DNA of 10,420 bases. It comes from Promethearchaeota archaeon. GTDB lineage: Archaea > Asgardarchaeota > Lokiarchaeia > Sigynarchaeales > SOKP01. The stretch spans positions 1-10,420 of the forward strand of contig DAOUUT010000118.1 in NCBI GenBank assembly GCA_030668025.1. The letters are read 5' to 3'. Shown piece by piece: positions 1 through 5,692 of the stretch. Under the pieces are notes generated by a model. That model saw nothing but the letters and a program-made list of their open reading frames with translations. It had not been told where the DNA came from and made no database searches. Each line of letters opens with the position of its first letter. Position 1 is the first letter of the stretch. The position numbers and the translations under genes were made by a program.

Positions 1-44
1 GTAAGGTTTTTAATCTCAACAACAGAATCTGCAGTTAGAGTCAT
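1..44 (-). CDS. ABC transporter ATP-binding protein, N-terminal fragment (runs off the window)
   Basis: Reading the minus strand from the ATG at 44-42 gives MTLTADSVVEIKNLT, with the last codon incomplete, and the frame is open to the window edge. The stretch VVEIKNLT is the usual first beta-strand of ABC ATPases, where the pattern 'hhEhKNLTKxY' precedes the Walker A loop by about 25 residues. Only 15 residues are visible, so neither Walker A nor the signature motif can be checked. There is no Shine-Dalgarno sequence, but an AT-rich promoter-like stretch with a doubled 10-bp repeat lies 16-35 nt upstream. If the call is right, the product is the cytoplasmic ATPase of an importer or exporter whose permease would lie to the left. 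Any other protein beginning with a short beta-strand remains possible. Confidence 0.5.
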   Translation of the reverse strand, partial: MTLTADSVVEIKNL

Positions 45-303
45 AAGTCAATAAGGATTTCTCTTTTAATCTCTTTTAAAATAATATTGCATAAAAACTT
101 ATCTTAAAAAAAACATTTCTAAAATTATTCTTATTAGGGGGTAATTCTAAAATCTTATAATTCTTAGATCCTGTTGAAGTTCCGTTATTGATCTTTAAAA
201 AAGAACCTCAATTGACTCAAACGCCTCCTAAAGTGAATTTGGAAAGCTAGTGAATGGTATTAAATGTTATTTCTTATTTTAAAAATAGGATCGAAACAAC
301 TTA
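45..303. other. Gene-free stretch between the ABC ATPase and MBL genes
   Basis: Apart from the repeat at 60-79, I find no gene here on either strand. A 27-codon open stretch on the plus strand (167-247) has no start codon and follows a stop, so it is not called. An AGGAGG-like string on the minus strand (229-224) is followed only by a TTG-initiated frame of about 11 codons. A minus-strand TTTTT near 277-284, 20-27 nt after the MBL stop, could end that transcript. I see no tRNA or CRISPR structure. Confidence 0.5.
60..79 (-). promoter_or_regulatory. Doubled 10-bp repeat and TATA-like box ahead of the ABC ATPase gene
   Basis: On the minus strand, TTAAAAGAGA occurs twice in perfect tandem (70-79 and 60-69), ending 16 nt before the ATG at 44. 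The copy farther from the gene gives a TATA-like TTTAAAAG at 80-73, 29-36 nt upstream of the start, which fits a leaderless or nearly leaderless archaeal transcript. The 10-bp period is about one helical turn, so the repeat could be a duplicated promoter element or a regulator site on one DNA face. The function is inferred only. Confidence 0.35.
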
Positions 304-1113
304 TTAAAGTCTAGATACAAAATATCTAAACTTATCATTTTCTTCGTCTTGAATTTCCCAAGCATAAAAAAGCTCAAATGGATTTCTTGTATGCCATAGA
401 TTTTTTATATTACTAACTCCCTTGTAAAGCTCAGTTAGAAGATTTATATCACATGGAAATTGTCTATGTGACGGATAAAGTTCGAGTGATTTATTTTTCT
501 CACATAATTTTATCAATTTAGAAAGACTTTCAAGTACTATGGGAATGTGTCTTCTTCTAGGTAAAAACTGATCTCCGTAATATGCAACATCTCCAGTAAA
601 AAGTTCGTTCTTATTACTAAGTAGACATATTGAGCCTGAAGAATGGCCTGGTGCGTGAATTACTTTAATATTGATATTTCCTAAGTCAAAAATATCTCCA
701 TTTCTTAATTTTTTAATAATTTTCGCAGGAGGGATAGAAAAATTTCTATTGGCATAATATTTGGCAAATAATTCCTTTGTATGCGACAGATTGTAAGGTT
801 CAGAGACTATTTTTTCTTCATTTTCATGAATATATACTTCACTAAATTCTTCGTTACCTAAAACGTGGTCCCAATGGGCGTGGGAATTAAAAACTAATAG
901 CTTTCTTGAACCAATTAGTTTATCTACTATTGGTTTTAAAGGAGATATCCCGCACCCTGTGTCAATTAATAAAGCAGAATGATTTCCTAAAATTAGATAC
1001 ATGTTTAGAGGATCATTTGTGTAAGCAGAGTGAACTACGGAAATATCTTCTTGTATTACGTATAAATAATCTTTATGTTTAACTATTTTAAAATGCTGGT
1101 CGTTATCACTCAT
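304..1113 (-). CDS. Metallo-beta-lactamase-fold hydrolase (glyoxalase II-like)
   Basis: This 269-residue protein has every metal ligand of a two-zinc MBL-fold hydrolase. HxHxDH lies in SHAHWDH (H78, H80, D82, H83), the second His in HAPGHSSGS (H157), the bridging Asp in FTGD (D175), and a last His in YPSH (H216). The early strand ALLIDTGCG (47-55) is also typical. There is no signal peptide, so it is cytoplasmic. The family includes hydroxyacylglutathione hydrolases, lactonases and other thioesterases, and the active site alone does not give the substrate. The C-terminal 25 residues, rich in aromatic and acidic residues, are not a known substrate domain to me. The gene lies 36 bp after the regulator gene on the same strand but has its own TATA-like box, so it may be read alone or as an operon tail. 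ATG at 1113 is chosen because a leaderless promoter fits it. Confidence 0.88.
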   Translation of the reverse strand: MSDNDQHFKIVKHKDYLYVIQEDISVVHSAYTNDPLNMYLILGNHSALLIDTGCGISPLKPIVDKLIGSRKLLVFNSHAHWDHVLGNEEFSEVYIHENEEKIVSEPYNLSHTKELFAKYYANRNFSIPPAKIIKKLRNGDIFDLGNINIKVIHAPGHSSGSICLLSNKNELFTGDVAYYGDQFLPRRRHIPIVLESLSKLIKLCEKNKSLELYPSHRQFPCDINLLTELYKGVSNIKNLWHTRNPFELFYAWEIQDEENDKFRYFVSRL

Positions 1114-1128
1114 TTTATAAATATTGTT

Positions 1129-1138
1129 TTTAAATATA
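1129..1138 (-). promoter_or_regulatory. TATA-like box for the MBL hydrolase gene
   Basis: The minus strand reads TATATTTAAA, 16-25 nt before the ATG at 1113, inside the 36-bp gap after the regulator gene. No Shine-Dalgarno sequence lies between it and the start, so a leaderless transcript is implied. The box is slightly close to the start codon, and the local AT-richness makes chance matches easy. Confidence 0.35.
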
Positions 1139-1149
1139 TTCTAATTCTT

Positions 1150-1713
1150 CTATGTCGGTTTTCGTTTCCAAATTTTTATCGATTCATAAATAAATACAGA
1201 AGTGCAATAAATTATAAAAAACAAAAAAAGTAGGCTCGCAGGATTGGCAATAAACTCGTCACCATAAATGGTCGCAAGATATACATATCCTATAACACCT
1301 AGAATATTAATAACTAAATATAAAGAATATCGGGGAATCATAAGATGTCCTAAGCGAAAATAAAACCCTAATACTCCCTTTTTTATACCTTCCTTCACGT
1401 AATATTTTCCATCTTCATCGTTTTTTGTAATAATCCCTGCCTTCATTAATTTATCTAACTGATAGGCTACCGTTCCAGAAGACACCATTTTTAATGCCTT
1501 CTGAATCTCCCTTACTCCCGCGCGATTATGAGTTATAATATACCAATAGACTTGTAGAGTCTTTCCCTGCAATACTTTTTTCTGATTATCCTTTAGATCT
1601 TCTGCTTTTACATCAGGATCTGACATTGCAAGTAAGGTTTTATTTTTTGATCTCGATGATATAGATGTTATTGCAAGTCCTTCCTTTTTATACTTTTTCT
1701 CTCTTGGTATCAT
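1150..1713 (-). CDS. Membrane-tethered winged-helix transcriptional regulator
   Basis: The 187-residue product has a winged-helix DNA-binding domain at about 50-112. The helix-turn-helix reads AGVREIQKALKMVSSGTVAY, and the wing follows in the KYYVKEG region. Two predicted membrane helices follow (about 129-148 and 158-177), joined by a short loop, with a basic tail (KIWKRKPT). The first 45 residues are polar and charged. The segment 'GVREIQ..L..SSGTVAYQLDKL.KAGI' followed by 'IPRY' and a membrane pair is a recurrent archaeal family. Its members are expected to bind DNA from the inner face of the membrane, but effectors are unknown. The gene overlaps the upstream NosD-like gene by 4 nt (ATGA), which fixes the start and implies coupled translation. 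A GAGGA 12 nt before the start could help re-initiation. It may regulate its own operon through the dyads at 2938-2973. Confidence 0.8.
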   Translation of the reverse strand: MIPREKKYKKEGLAITSISSRSKNKTLLAMSDPDVKAEDLKDNQKKVLQGKTLQVYWYIITHNRAGVREIQKALKMVSSGTVAYQLDKLMKAGIITKNDEDGKYYVKEGIKKGVLGFYFRLGHLMIPRYSLYLVINILGVIGYVYLATIYGDEFIANPASLLFLFFIIYCTSVFIYESIKIWKRKPT

Positions 1714-2900
1714 AAGAACTCTAAGTCCTCTTGAGGTTTTCTAAACATTTTACGATTTTTAAAGATAATAAAAACAGAAACTGCAACGATTGAAATACTT
1801 ATAATGAGAATAATTGGCAAGTAGTTTAATGATGGCGTAAGTGTACAATCATTATCTTTAAATACATTTCCTTCGCAGTCTCTTTCTAAGATACATATCT
1901 CATTTCCAATTAATGTATTTCCTGAAATGATATTGTTATTAGTTCCTTCTAGTCTTATCCCTACCTGATTATAGTTCGCGATGTTTCCTAAGATTGTGTT
2001 GTTTGCCCCCGATATCCATGACCAGCCTCCTTCTAAAAATATCCCATTAACTCCATTGTAACTTGCATTATTTCCCGAAATAATACAATTAAGTCCCCTT
2101 ATAAAGAGTCCATTTTCACTATTGTGGTGAGCATCGTTTCCCAAAATGTTGTTATATTTATCACCACCTGAATATATCCCATGACTGCTATTAATTGCCG
2201 TGTTTCCCGAAATGGTGTTATTACCACAAGTATTAGTATATATCCCAATTATATTGTTATTTTTAAGAACATTTGTTGAAATATTGTTAAAAAAACATAA
2301 ATAGGAGCATATGCCAAAATAATTATTATTATTCACAGTGTTTCCAGAGATAATATTATTATCATCCTCTATTAAGCGTATACCGATCCAAGAGTTGTAA
2401 TTTACTTTATTCTCCGAGATGGTGTTATTATCACTAGACTCGAGATATATTCCTATCACATTTGAAGAACAATTGTTATTAATTAATTGAGAATTATTTA
2501 CGTTTGATAATCGGATTCCCGCACTATTGGAGGGATCCGGCGGGATCCGGACTCCTGCATTGTAGAGTGTGCAATTTTCGATCCTAAAGTACACATCAGA
2601 ATTTTCAATAAAGATGCAACTTCCCGAGCCTTCACCATCTATTTCTAAATCTTCTATAACATAAGGGTCAGAATAAGTACCACTCCCTGTACAAATTCCC
2701 GCACTCCTAGCATCGGTCCAATTATTGTCAATATGGATTTTTCCCGATACTGCTGAAATTTTTGGAATTTCCTTATCAAAATTAATTACATCGCTGTTGC
2801 CCGTAATAAAACTTTGATTAATGGTAATCATTAGTGCTAAAGCGAAAATGATTCCTAAAGTGATTAAAATTATTATTGTTGATTTTGCATTTGATTTCAT
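1710..2900 (-). CDS. NosD-like parallel beta-helix surface protein, membrane-anchored
   Basis: The 396-residue protein begins with a hydrophobic segment (about 8-26) acting as a signal peptide or anchor. A polar linker leads into a conserved-looking entry region (residues 54-100) containing GTYSDPYVIEDLEIDG. From about 100 to 350 runs a series of roughly 22-24-residue turns built on 'NNxISGNxxxNNxxGIxL', the NosD/CASH right-handed beta-helix repeat. A C-terminal membrane helix (361-380) ends in the basic tail KNRKMFRK. The expected topology places the beta-helix outside the cell, held at both ends. Beta-helices of this type often bind or process carbohydrates, but I see no catalytic signature, so binding, structural or adhesion roles are equally possible. 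It is not the copper-linked NosD of nitrous oxide reduction, because no nos genes are present. It is first in a two-gene unit with the regulator gene. Confidence 0.82.
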   Translation of the reverse strand: MKSNAKSTIIILITLGIIFALALMITINQSFITGNSDVINFDKEIPKISAVSGKIHIDNNWTDARSAGICTGSGTYSDPYVIEDLEIDGEGSGSCIFIENSDVYFRIENCTLYNAGVRIPPDPSNSAGIRLSNVNNSQLINNNCSSNVIGIYLESSDNNTISENKVNYNSWIGIRLIEDDNNIISGNTVNNNNYFGICSYLCFFNNISTNVLKNNNIIGIYTNTCGNNTISGNTAINSSHGIYSGGDKYNNILGNDAHHNSENGLFIRGLNCIISGNNASYNGVNGIFLEGGWSWISGANNTILGNIANYNQVGIRLEGTNNNIISGNTLIGNEICILERDCEGNVFKDNDCTLTPSLNYLPIILIISISIVAVSVFIIFKNRKMFRKPQEDLEFL

Positions 2901-2923
2901 ATTGAATTAATTATTTTAATGCC

Positions 2924-2932
2924 TTAAATAAG
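2924..2932 (-). promoter_or_regulatory. TATA-like box for the NosD-regulator operon
   Basis: The minus strand has CTTATTTAA, centred about 28 nt before the ATG at 2900. This is the distance expected when transcription starts at or next to the start codon. No ribosome binding site lies between. The flanking inverted repeat at 2938-2956 begins 5 bp upstream, in the position of the archaeal B-recognition element. Confidence 0.45.
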
Positions 2933-2937
2933 TATTT

Positions 2938-2956
2938 TCTGAACACTCTGTTCAGA
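2938..2956. promoter_or_regulatory. Perfect inverted repeat, candidate operator
   Basis: TCTGAACA and TGTTCAGA form perfect 8-bp arms around a 3-bp spacer. The site is relatively GC-rich for its surroundings and abuts the NosD TATA-like box on its upstream side. That position suits an operator for a dimeric regulator, such as the winged-helix protein of the same operon. No T-run follows closely, and no gene ends nearby, so it does not look like a terminator. The binding protein is not known. Confidence 0.5.
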
Positions 2957-2958
2957 GA

Positions 2959-2973
2959 TTTGAACAATTCAAA
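2959..2973. promoter_or_regulatory. Second inverted repeat next to the first, candidate operator half
   Basis: TTTGAA and TTCAAA flank CAA, two bases after the first dyad. Both sites share the core TGAACA. The centres are 19 bp apart, a little under two helical turns. The spacing and shared core suggest paired sites for one regulator. The second dyad is shorter and AT-rich, so chance is a real alternative. Confidence 0.35.
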
Positions 2974-3230
2974 ATTATCTTATATCTTTTTATAAAGAGT
3001 GGTGTTTTTCAGCAGAGAAAGTTGATTTCCTTTTATTCCACTAAATCTATAATATATTTTTATGTACGATTTTTGTTTTAGAGTAATAACAGTGTAGAGA
3101 AGAGAAAAAATTTTATTCCAGCATGAACCTCTCTAATTAATCATACTAATGAATGTGAAGTTTTTAAATTATAGAAATATATAAATAAAGATAACTAGAT
3201 TTTTATAATTACATCAGCTCATTTACTTTT
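2974..3230. other. Gene-free stretch between GH31 and the NosD operon
   Basis: No convincing reading frame is present on either strand; the longest ATG frame I noted on the plus strand (from 3062) has 11 codons. TTTTATTCCA occurs twice exactly 80 bp apart (3031-3040 and 3111-3120). A weak hairpin (TCTTT with AAAGA, 2985-2998) and a minus-strand T6 run at 3110-3105, about 120 nt past the GH31 stop, are the only terminator-like elements. With the two dyads it makes a 330-bp gap. Confidence 0.45.
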
Positions 3231-5528
3231 TCAGGTTTTTTCATCGCTACCTACAGCTTCAATTTTGAAAGTAATATTCGTTTTTCCAATATTTACCGTG
3301 TGCTTACCATTAATTGCTGTGTATTCGATTAATACCATTTCTTCGTTAACGGGAACTACAAATGTAGTTTTTCCATCTCCTTCGAAATTCGCGATTCTTA
3401 ATTCAATTTCTTCAGTTTTGATTTCGTCAACATAGTTCATAACAGGACCCATAGGTATGATTCCACCTTCGCGAATGTAAAGCGGTAACGTTTCTATATC
3501 GACTTCAATGTGTATCCACTTTCCACCTCGTATACGTTCACCTGTCCACCAATTTGTCCACATTCCCTTAGGAAGATATATAGCTCGTTTGTTGGTAGTA
3601 TCCGTGATTGGTGCGACAAGTAGAGAATCGCCGAACATAAATTCGTTGCCTATGTTCCAGGTATTAGGGTCGTTTTGATATTCAACAACTAACGCTCGCG
3701 TCATGGGGAGCGATTTTTCTACGCAATCAAAAGCAGAGCCGTAAATATAGGGCAGAAGTCGGTATCTAAGTTGGATATAATTGCGACAAATTCTCTGTAC
3801 TTCAGAGGGGAATTTGTATATTTCACGTTTGCCCGAGCCATGAATGCGACTATGCGAATGAAACAGTCCAACTTGCATCCAACGAATAAGAATATCTCCT
3901 TTAGTTGATCCTAGAAAACCTCCAATGTCTTGGCTCCAAAATTGGAATCCAGAAAGGCCAAATGACAGGGCTCCTTCAATTACAGGTACCATATTTTCCC
4001 AATTCACGCTACTATCTCCGCTCCAATGAACGGGATAGCGTTGATTGCCCGCCCAAGCAGACCTTGCCCATGCACAGATACTCCCAGTTACTTCTTTTGT
4101 AACCTCAGCAACAATTTTATTGTATATAAGAGGATATAAATTGCGCATTTGAACTCCAGGAGTGCCATCGTAATAAACTCCCTCTAAGGGTGCATTTTCA
4201 CCGAAATCTGTCTTAATTGCTTTTGCTCCAAGCTTAAGAAGTCTCCGAATCCGTTCTTGATAAATTTCAATAGCCTTCGGATTAGTAAAGTCAATGCATC
4301 CTACAATTCCTTTATATCCGGGAGTTAAACATCGCCCCGTATCGTAAATATCTCCGTCCTTGGTTTTTACAAAACCCTCAACAGATTTCAAATCATCAAA
4401 GAGTTGACAACCTTCCGGTATGTAGGGAAGCTGCCATAAAGATACTTTAAACCCTAATTTCTTCAAATCTTCAAAATATTTTTCGGGATCGGGGAAGCGT
4501 TCTTTATCAAACTCGAGATCACAGAACCAATCTTCTTTAAACCAGTGAGTATCTAAATGGATGACATCGCACGGTATTTCAGCTTCTCGAAGACTTTTCG
4601 CAATCTCAAGAGTTTCTTCAGCCGATTTGTAAGATATTTTGCTTTGCCAATATCCAAAAGACCATTTTGGTGGAACAACGCCTTTCCCTGTTATATCGGT
4701 GTACTGAGAAAGAATTTCTTTAATGTCTCCAATAATTACGTAATAATCGAGAAAATTGTCTTCTACCGCAACTTGGACGTTTACAACGCTCATACTTCCA
4801 ACCCAACAAGTCATGAGGCTAGAATGGTTAAAGAAGACTCCATATCCTTTAGTACTCAAAAAGAAAGGCGCGTTTTTATAACTCCGAGTGGATGTAGTTC
4901 CATACGCCTCGTCCATCATAAGATCAATCGTTTGACCAACTTTGTTCAGTCTTGTAAACTGCTCGCCAAATCCGTAAATTGCTTCGTGAGGGGACAGATC
5001 GAAACATTCTACCCCCATTGGAGAATTATCTTTTCTACTATAAGAAATGCCCGTACTGTAAGAATCCCACGCGTAAAATAAGTTCTTTTCTTGTCCACTA
5101 ATACCACATAACTTATTATTGTCAAGGTCGGAGATTTCGATGCGAAATATTTTAGTCCCTATCTCTATTTTTATATTGTTTGTTGTAACTGTAAATATTC
5201 CCTTAACTTTATTCAAATCAGCCTTTGTAGGTCCTTTAAATGTGCCTACAACCATTTGTGTTTTGTTTTCTTCAACAAGATCTCCTTCATTAAATCGAAT
5301 ACGAATAATTTTATCTGAAATAACATCAATGCGAATTATCCCTTCTTTGTTGAAACGATTTTCTACCTCTTTAACAGAATCAACTCCCTTTAGAAGTTCT
5401 CGCGTTGATCGATACTCTAATTGGAGTGTTGCTTTAAAAAATAGCGAATGTCCTTCTTGTTTAACGAACTGTATTCTTTTAACAGTGTTTCGTACAACTT
5501 CATTCGATTCTAAAAGTCTAGTAATCAT
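3231..5528 (-). CDS. GH31 glycoside hydrolase, probable alpha-xylosidase (YicI-like)
   Basis: The 765-residue enzyme has the full GH31 layout: an N-terminal beta domain (1-280), a TIM barrel from about 285 to 610, and C-terminal beta domains. Barrel landmarks are PPKWSFGYWQSK (286-297), the minus-one-site Asp in HLDTHWF (D326), the nucleophile in IKTDFGE (D441), the acid/base in HWSGDSS (D505), and HSHSRIHGSG (557-566). The signature FCDLEFDKERFPDP and 'KTDFGE' with a following 'YYDG' are closest to the E. coli YicI alpha-xylosidase group. YicI cleaves terminal alpha-xylose from isoprimeverose-like oligosaccharides. Here T327-H328 replace the Cys-Phe that I recall after this Asp in YicI, so the aglycone or substrate may differ; alpha-glucosidase is the alternative. 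There is no signal peptide, so it acts on imported sugars. The gene stands alone; no transporter or other sugar gene adjoins it. Confidence 0.9.
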   Translation of the reverse strand: MITRLLESNEVVRNTVKRIQFVKQEGHSLFFKATLQLEYRSTRELLKGVDSVKEVENRFNKEGIIRIDVISDKIIRIRFNEGDLVEENKTQMVVGTFKGPTKADLNKVKGIFTVTTNNIKIEIGTKIFRIEISDLDNNKLCGISGQEKNLFYAWDSYSTGISYSRKDNSPMGVECFDLSPHEAIYGFGEQFTRLNKVGQTIDLMMDEAYGTTSTRSYKNAPFFLSTKGYGVFFNHSSLMTCWVGSMSVVNVQVAVEDNFLDYYVIIGDIKEILSQYTDITGKGVVPPKWSFGYWQSKISYKSAEETLEIAKSLREAEIPCDVIHLDTHWFKEDWFCDLEFDKERFPDPEKYFEDLKKLGFKVSLWQLPYIPEGCQLFDDLKSVEGFVKTKDGDIYDTGRCLTPGYKGIVGCIDFTNPKAIEIYQERIRRLLKLGAKAIKTDFGENAPLEGVYYDGTPGVQMRNLYPLIYNKIVAEVTKEVTGSICAWARSAWAGNQRYPVHWSGDSSVNWENMVPVIEGALSFGLSGFQFWSQDIGGFLGSTKGDILIRWMQVGLFHSHSRIHGSGKREIYKFPSEVQRICRNYIQLRYRLLPYIYGSAFDCVEKSLPMTRALVVEYQNDPNTWNIGNEFMFGDSLLVAPITDTTNKRAIYLPKGMWTNWWTGERIRGGKWIHIEVDIETLPLYIREGGIIPMGPVMNYVDEIKTEEIELRIANFEGDGKTTFVVPVNEEMVLIEYTAINGKHTVNIGKTNITFKIEAVGSDEKT

Positions 5529-5549
5529 ATTGTTATAGGTGTTTTTTAT

Positions 5550-5558
5550 TATTTTAAG
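5550..5558 (-). promoter_or_regulatory. TATA-like box for the GH31 gene
   Basis: The minus strand reads CTTAAAATA, 22-30 nt before the ATG at 5528, again with no Shine-Dalgarno sequence. It overlaps one arm of an inverted repeat (5556-5585), which would allow a bound regulator to block the basal factors. It is one of several AT-rich candidates in this gap. Confidence 0.3.
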
Positions 5559-5585
5559 ATTTTTCTGCTTTTGTTTTAAAATCTT
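5556..5585. promoter_or_regulatory. Inverted repeat overlapping the GH31 promoter
   Basis: AAGATTTT (5556-5563) and AAAATCTT (5578-5585) are perfect 8-bp arms with a 14-bp spacer, so the arm centres are 22 bp apart, about two helical turns. The symmetry extends imperfectly to TTTAAGATTTT against AAAATCTTTAAA. Overlap with the TATA-like box suggests a repressor site for sugar-dependent control. The arms are very AT-rich, so chance cannot be excluded. Confidence 0.3.
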
Positions 5586-5658
5586 TAAACTAATTATAAT
5601 ACAAAAAAATAAATTAGTGAATTGTTTTTTTAATATTAAAATAATAAGCTTTGGTTAG

Positions 5659-5667
5659 TTTATAAAA
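5659..5667 (+). promoter_or_regulatory. TATA box for the 476-residue protein gene
   Basis: TTTATAAAA is centred about 30 nt before the ATG at 5693. It is one of the clearest archaeal-type TATA boxes in the window. The short distance and the absence of a Shine-Dalgarno sequence suggest a leaderless or nearly leaderless mRNA. Confidence 0.5.
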
Positions 5668-5692
5668 TCAAATTTCAAATCGAAGTAATATC

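Noticed and set aside
167..250. A 27-codon open stretch on the plus strand that reads like protein (DPVEVPLLIFKKEPQLTQ...)
   Set aside because: It has no start codon, is preceded by an in-frame stop, and no neighbouring frame continues it; too short to call a gene remnant.
2985..2998. Hairpin TCTTT-TTAT-AAAGA as a GH31 terminator
   Set aside because: It is over 230 nt past the GH31 stop, is weak and lacks a T-run in the right place.
3031..3120. TTTTATTCCA repeated 80 bp apart in the gene-free stretch
   Set aside because: A 10-bp AT-rich match with no extension or further copies; chance is the simplest explanation.
3905..5538. Plus-strand open frames of 65 to 174 codons opposite the GH31 gene
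   Set aside because: They are antisense to a well-conserved enzyme with intact catalytic motifs, and their translations lack recognisable domains.
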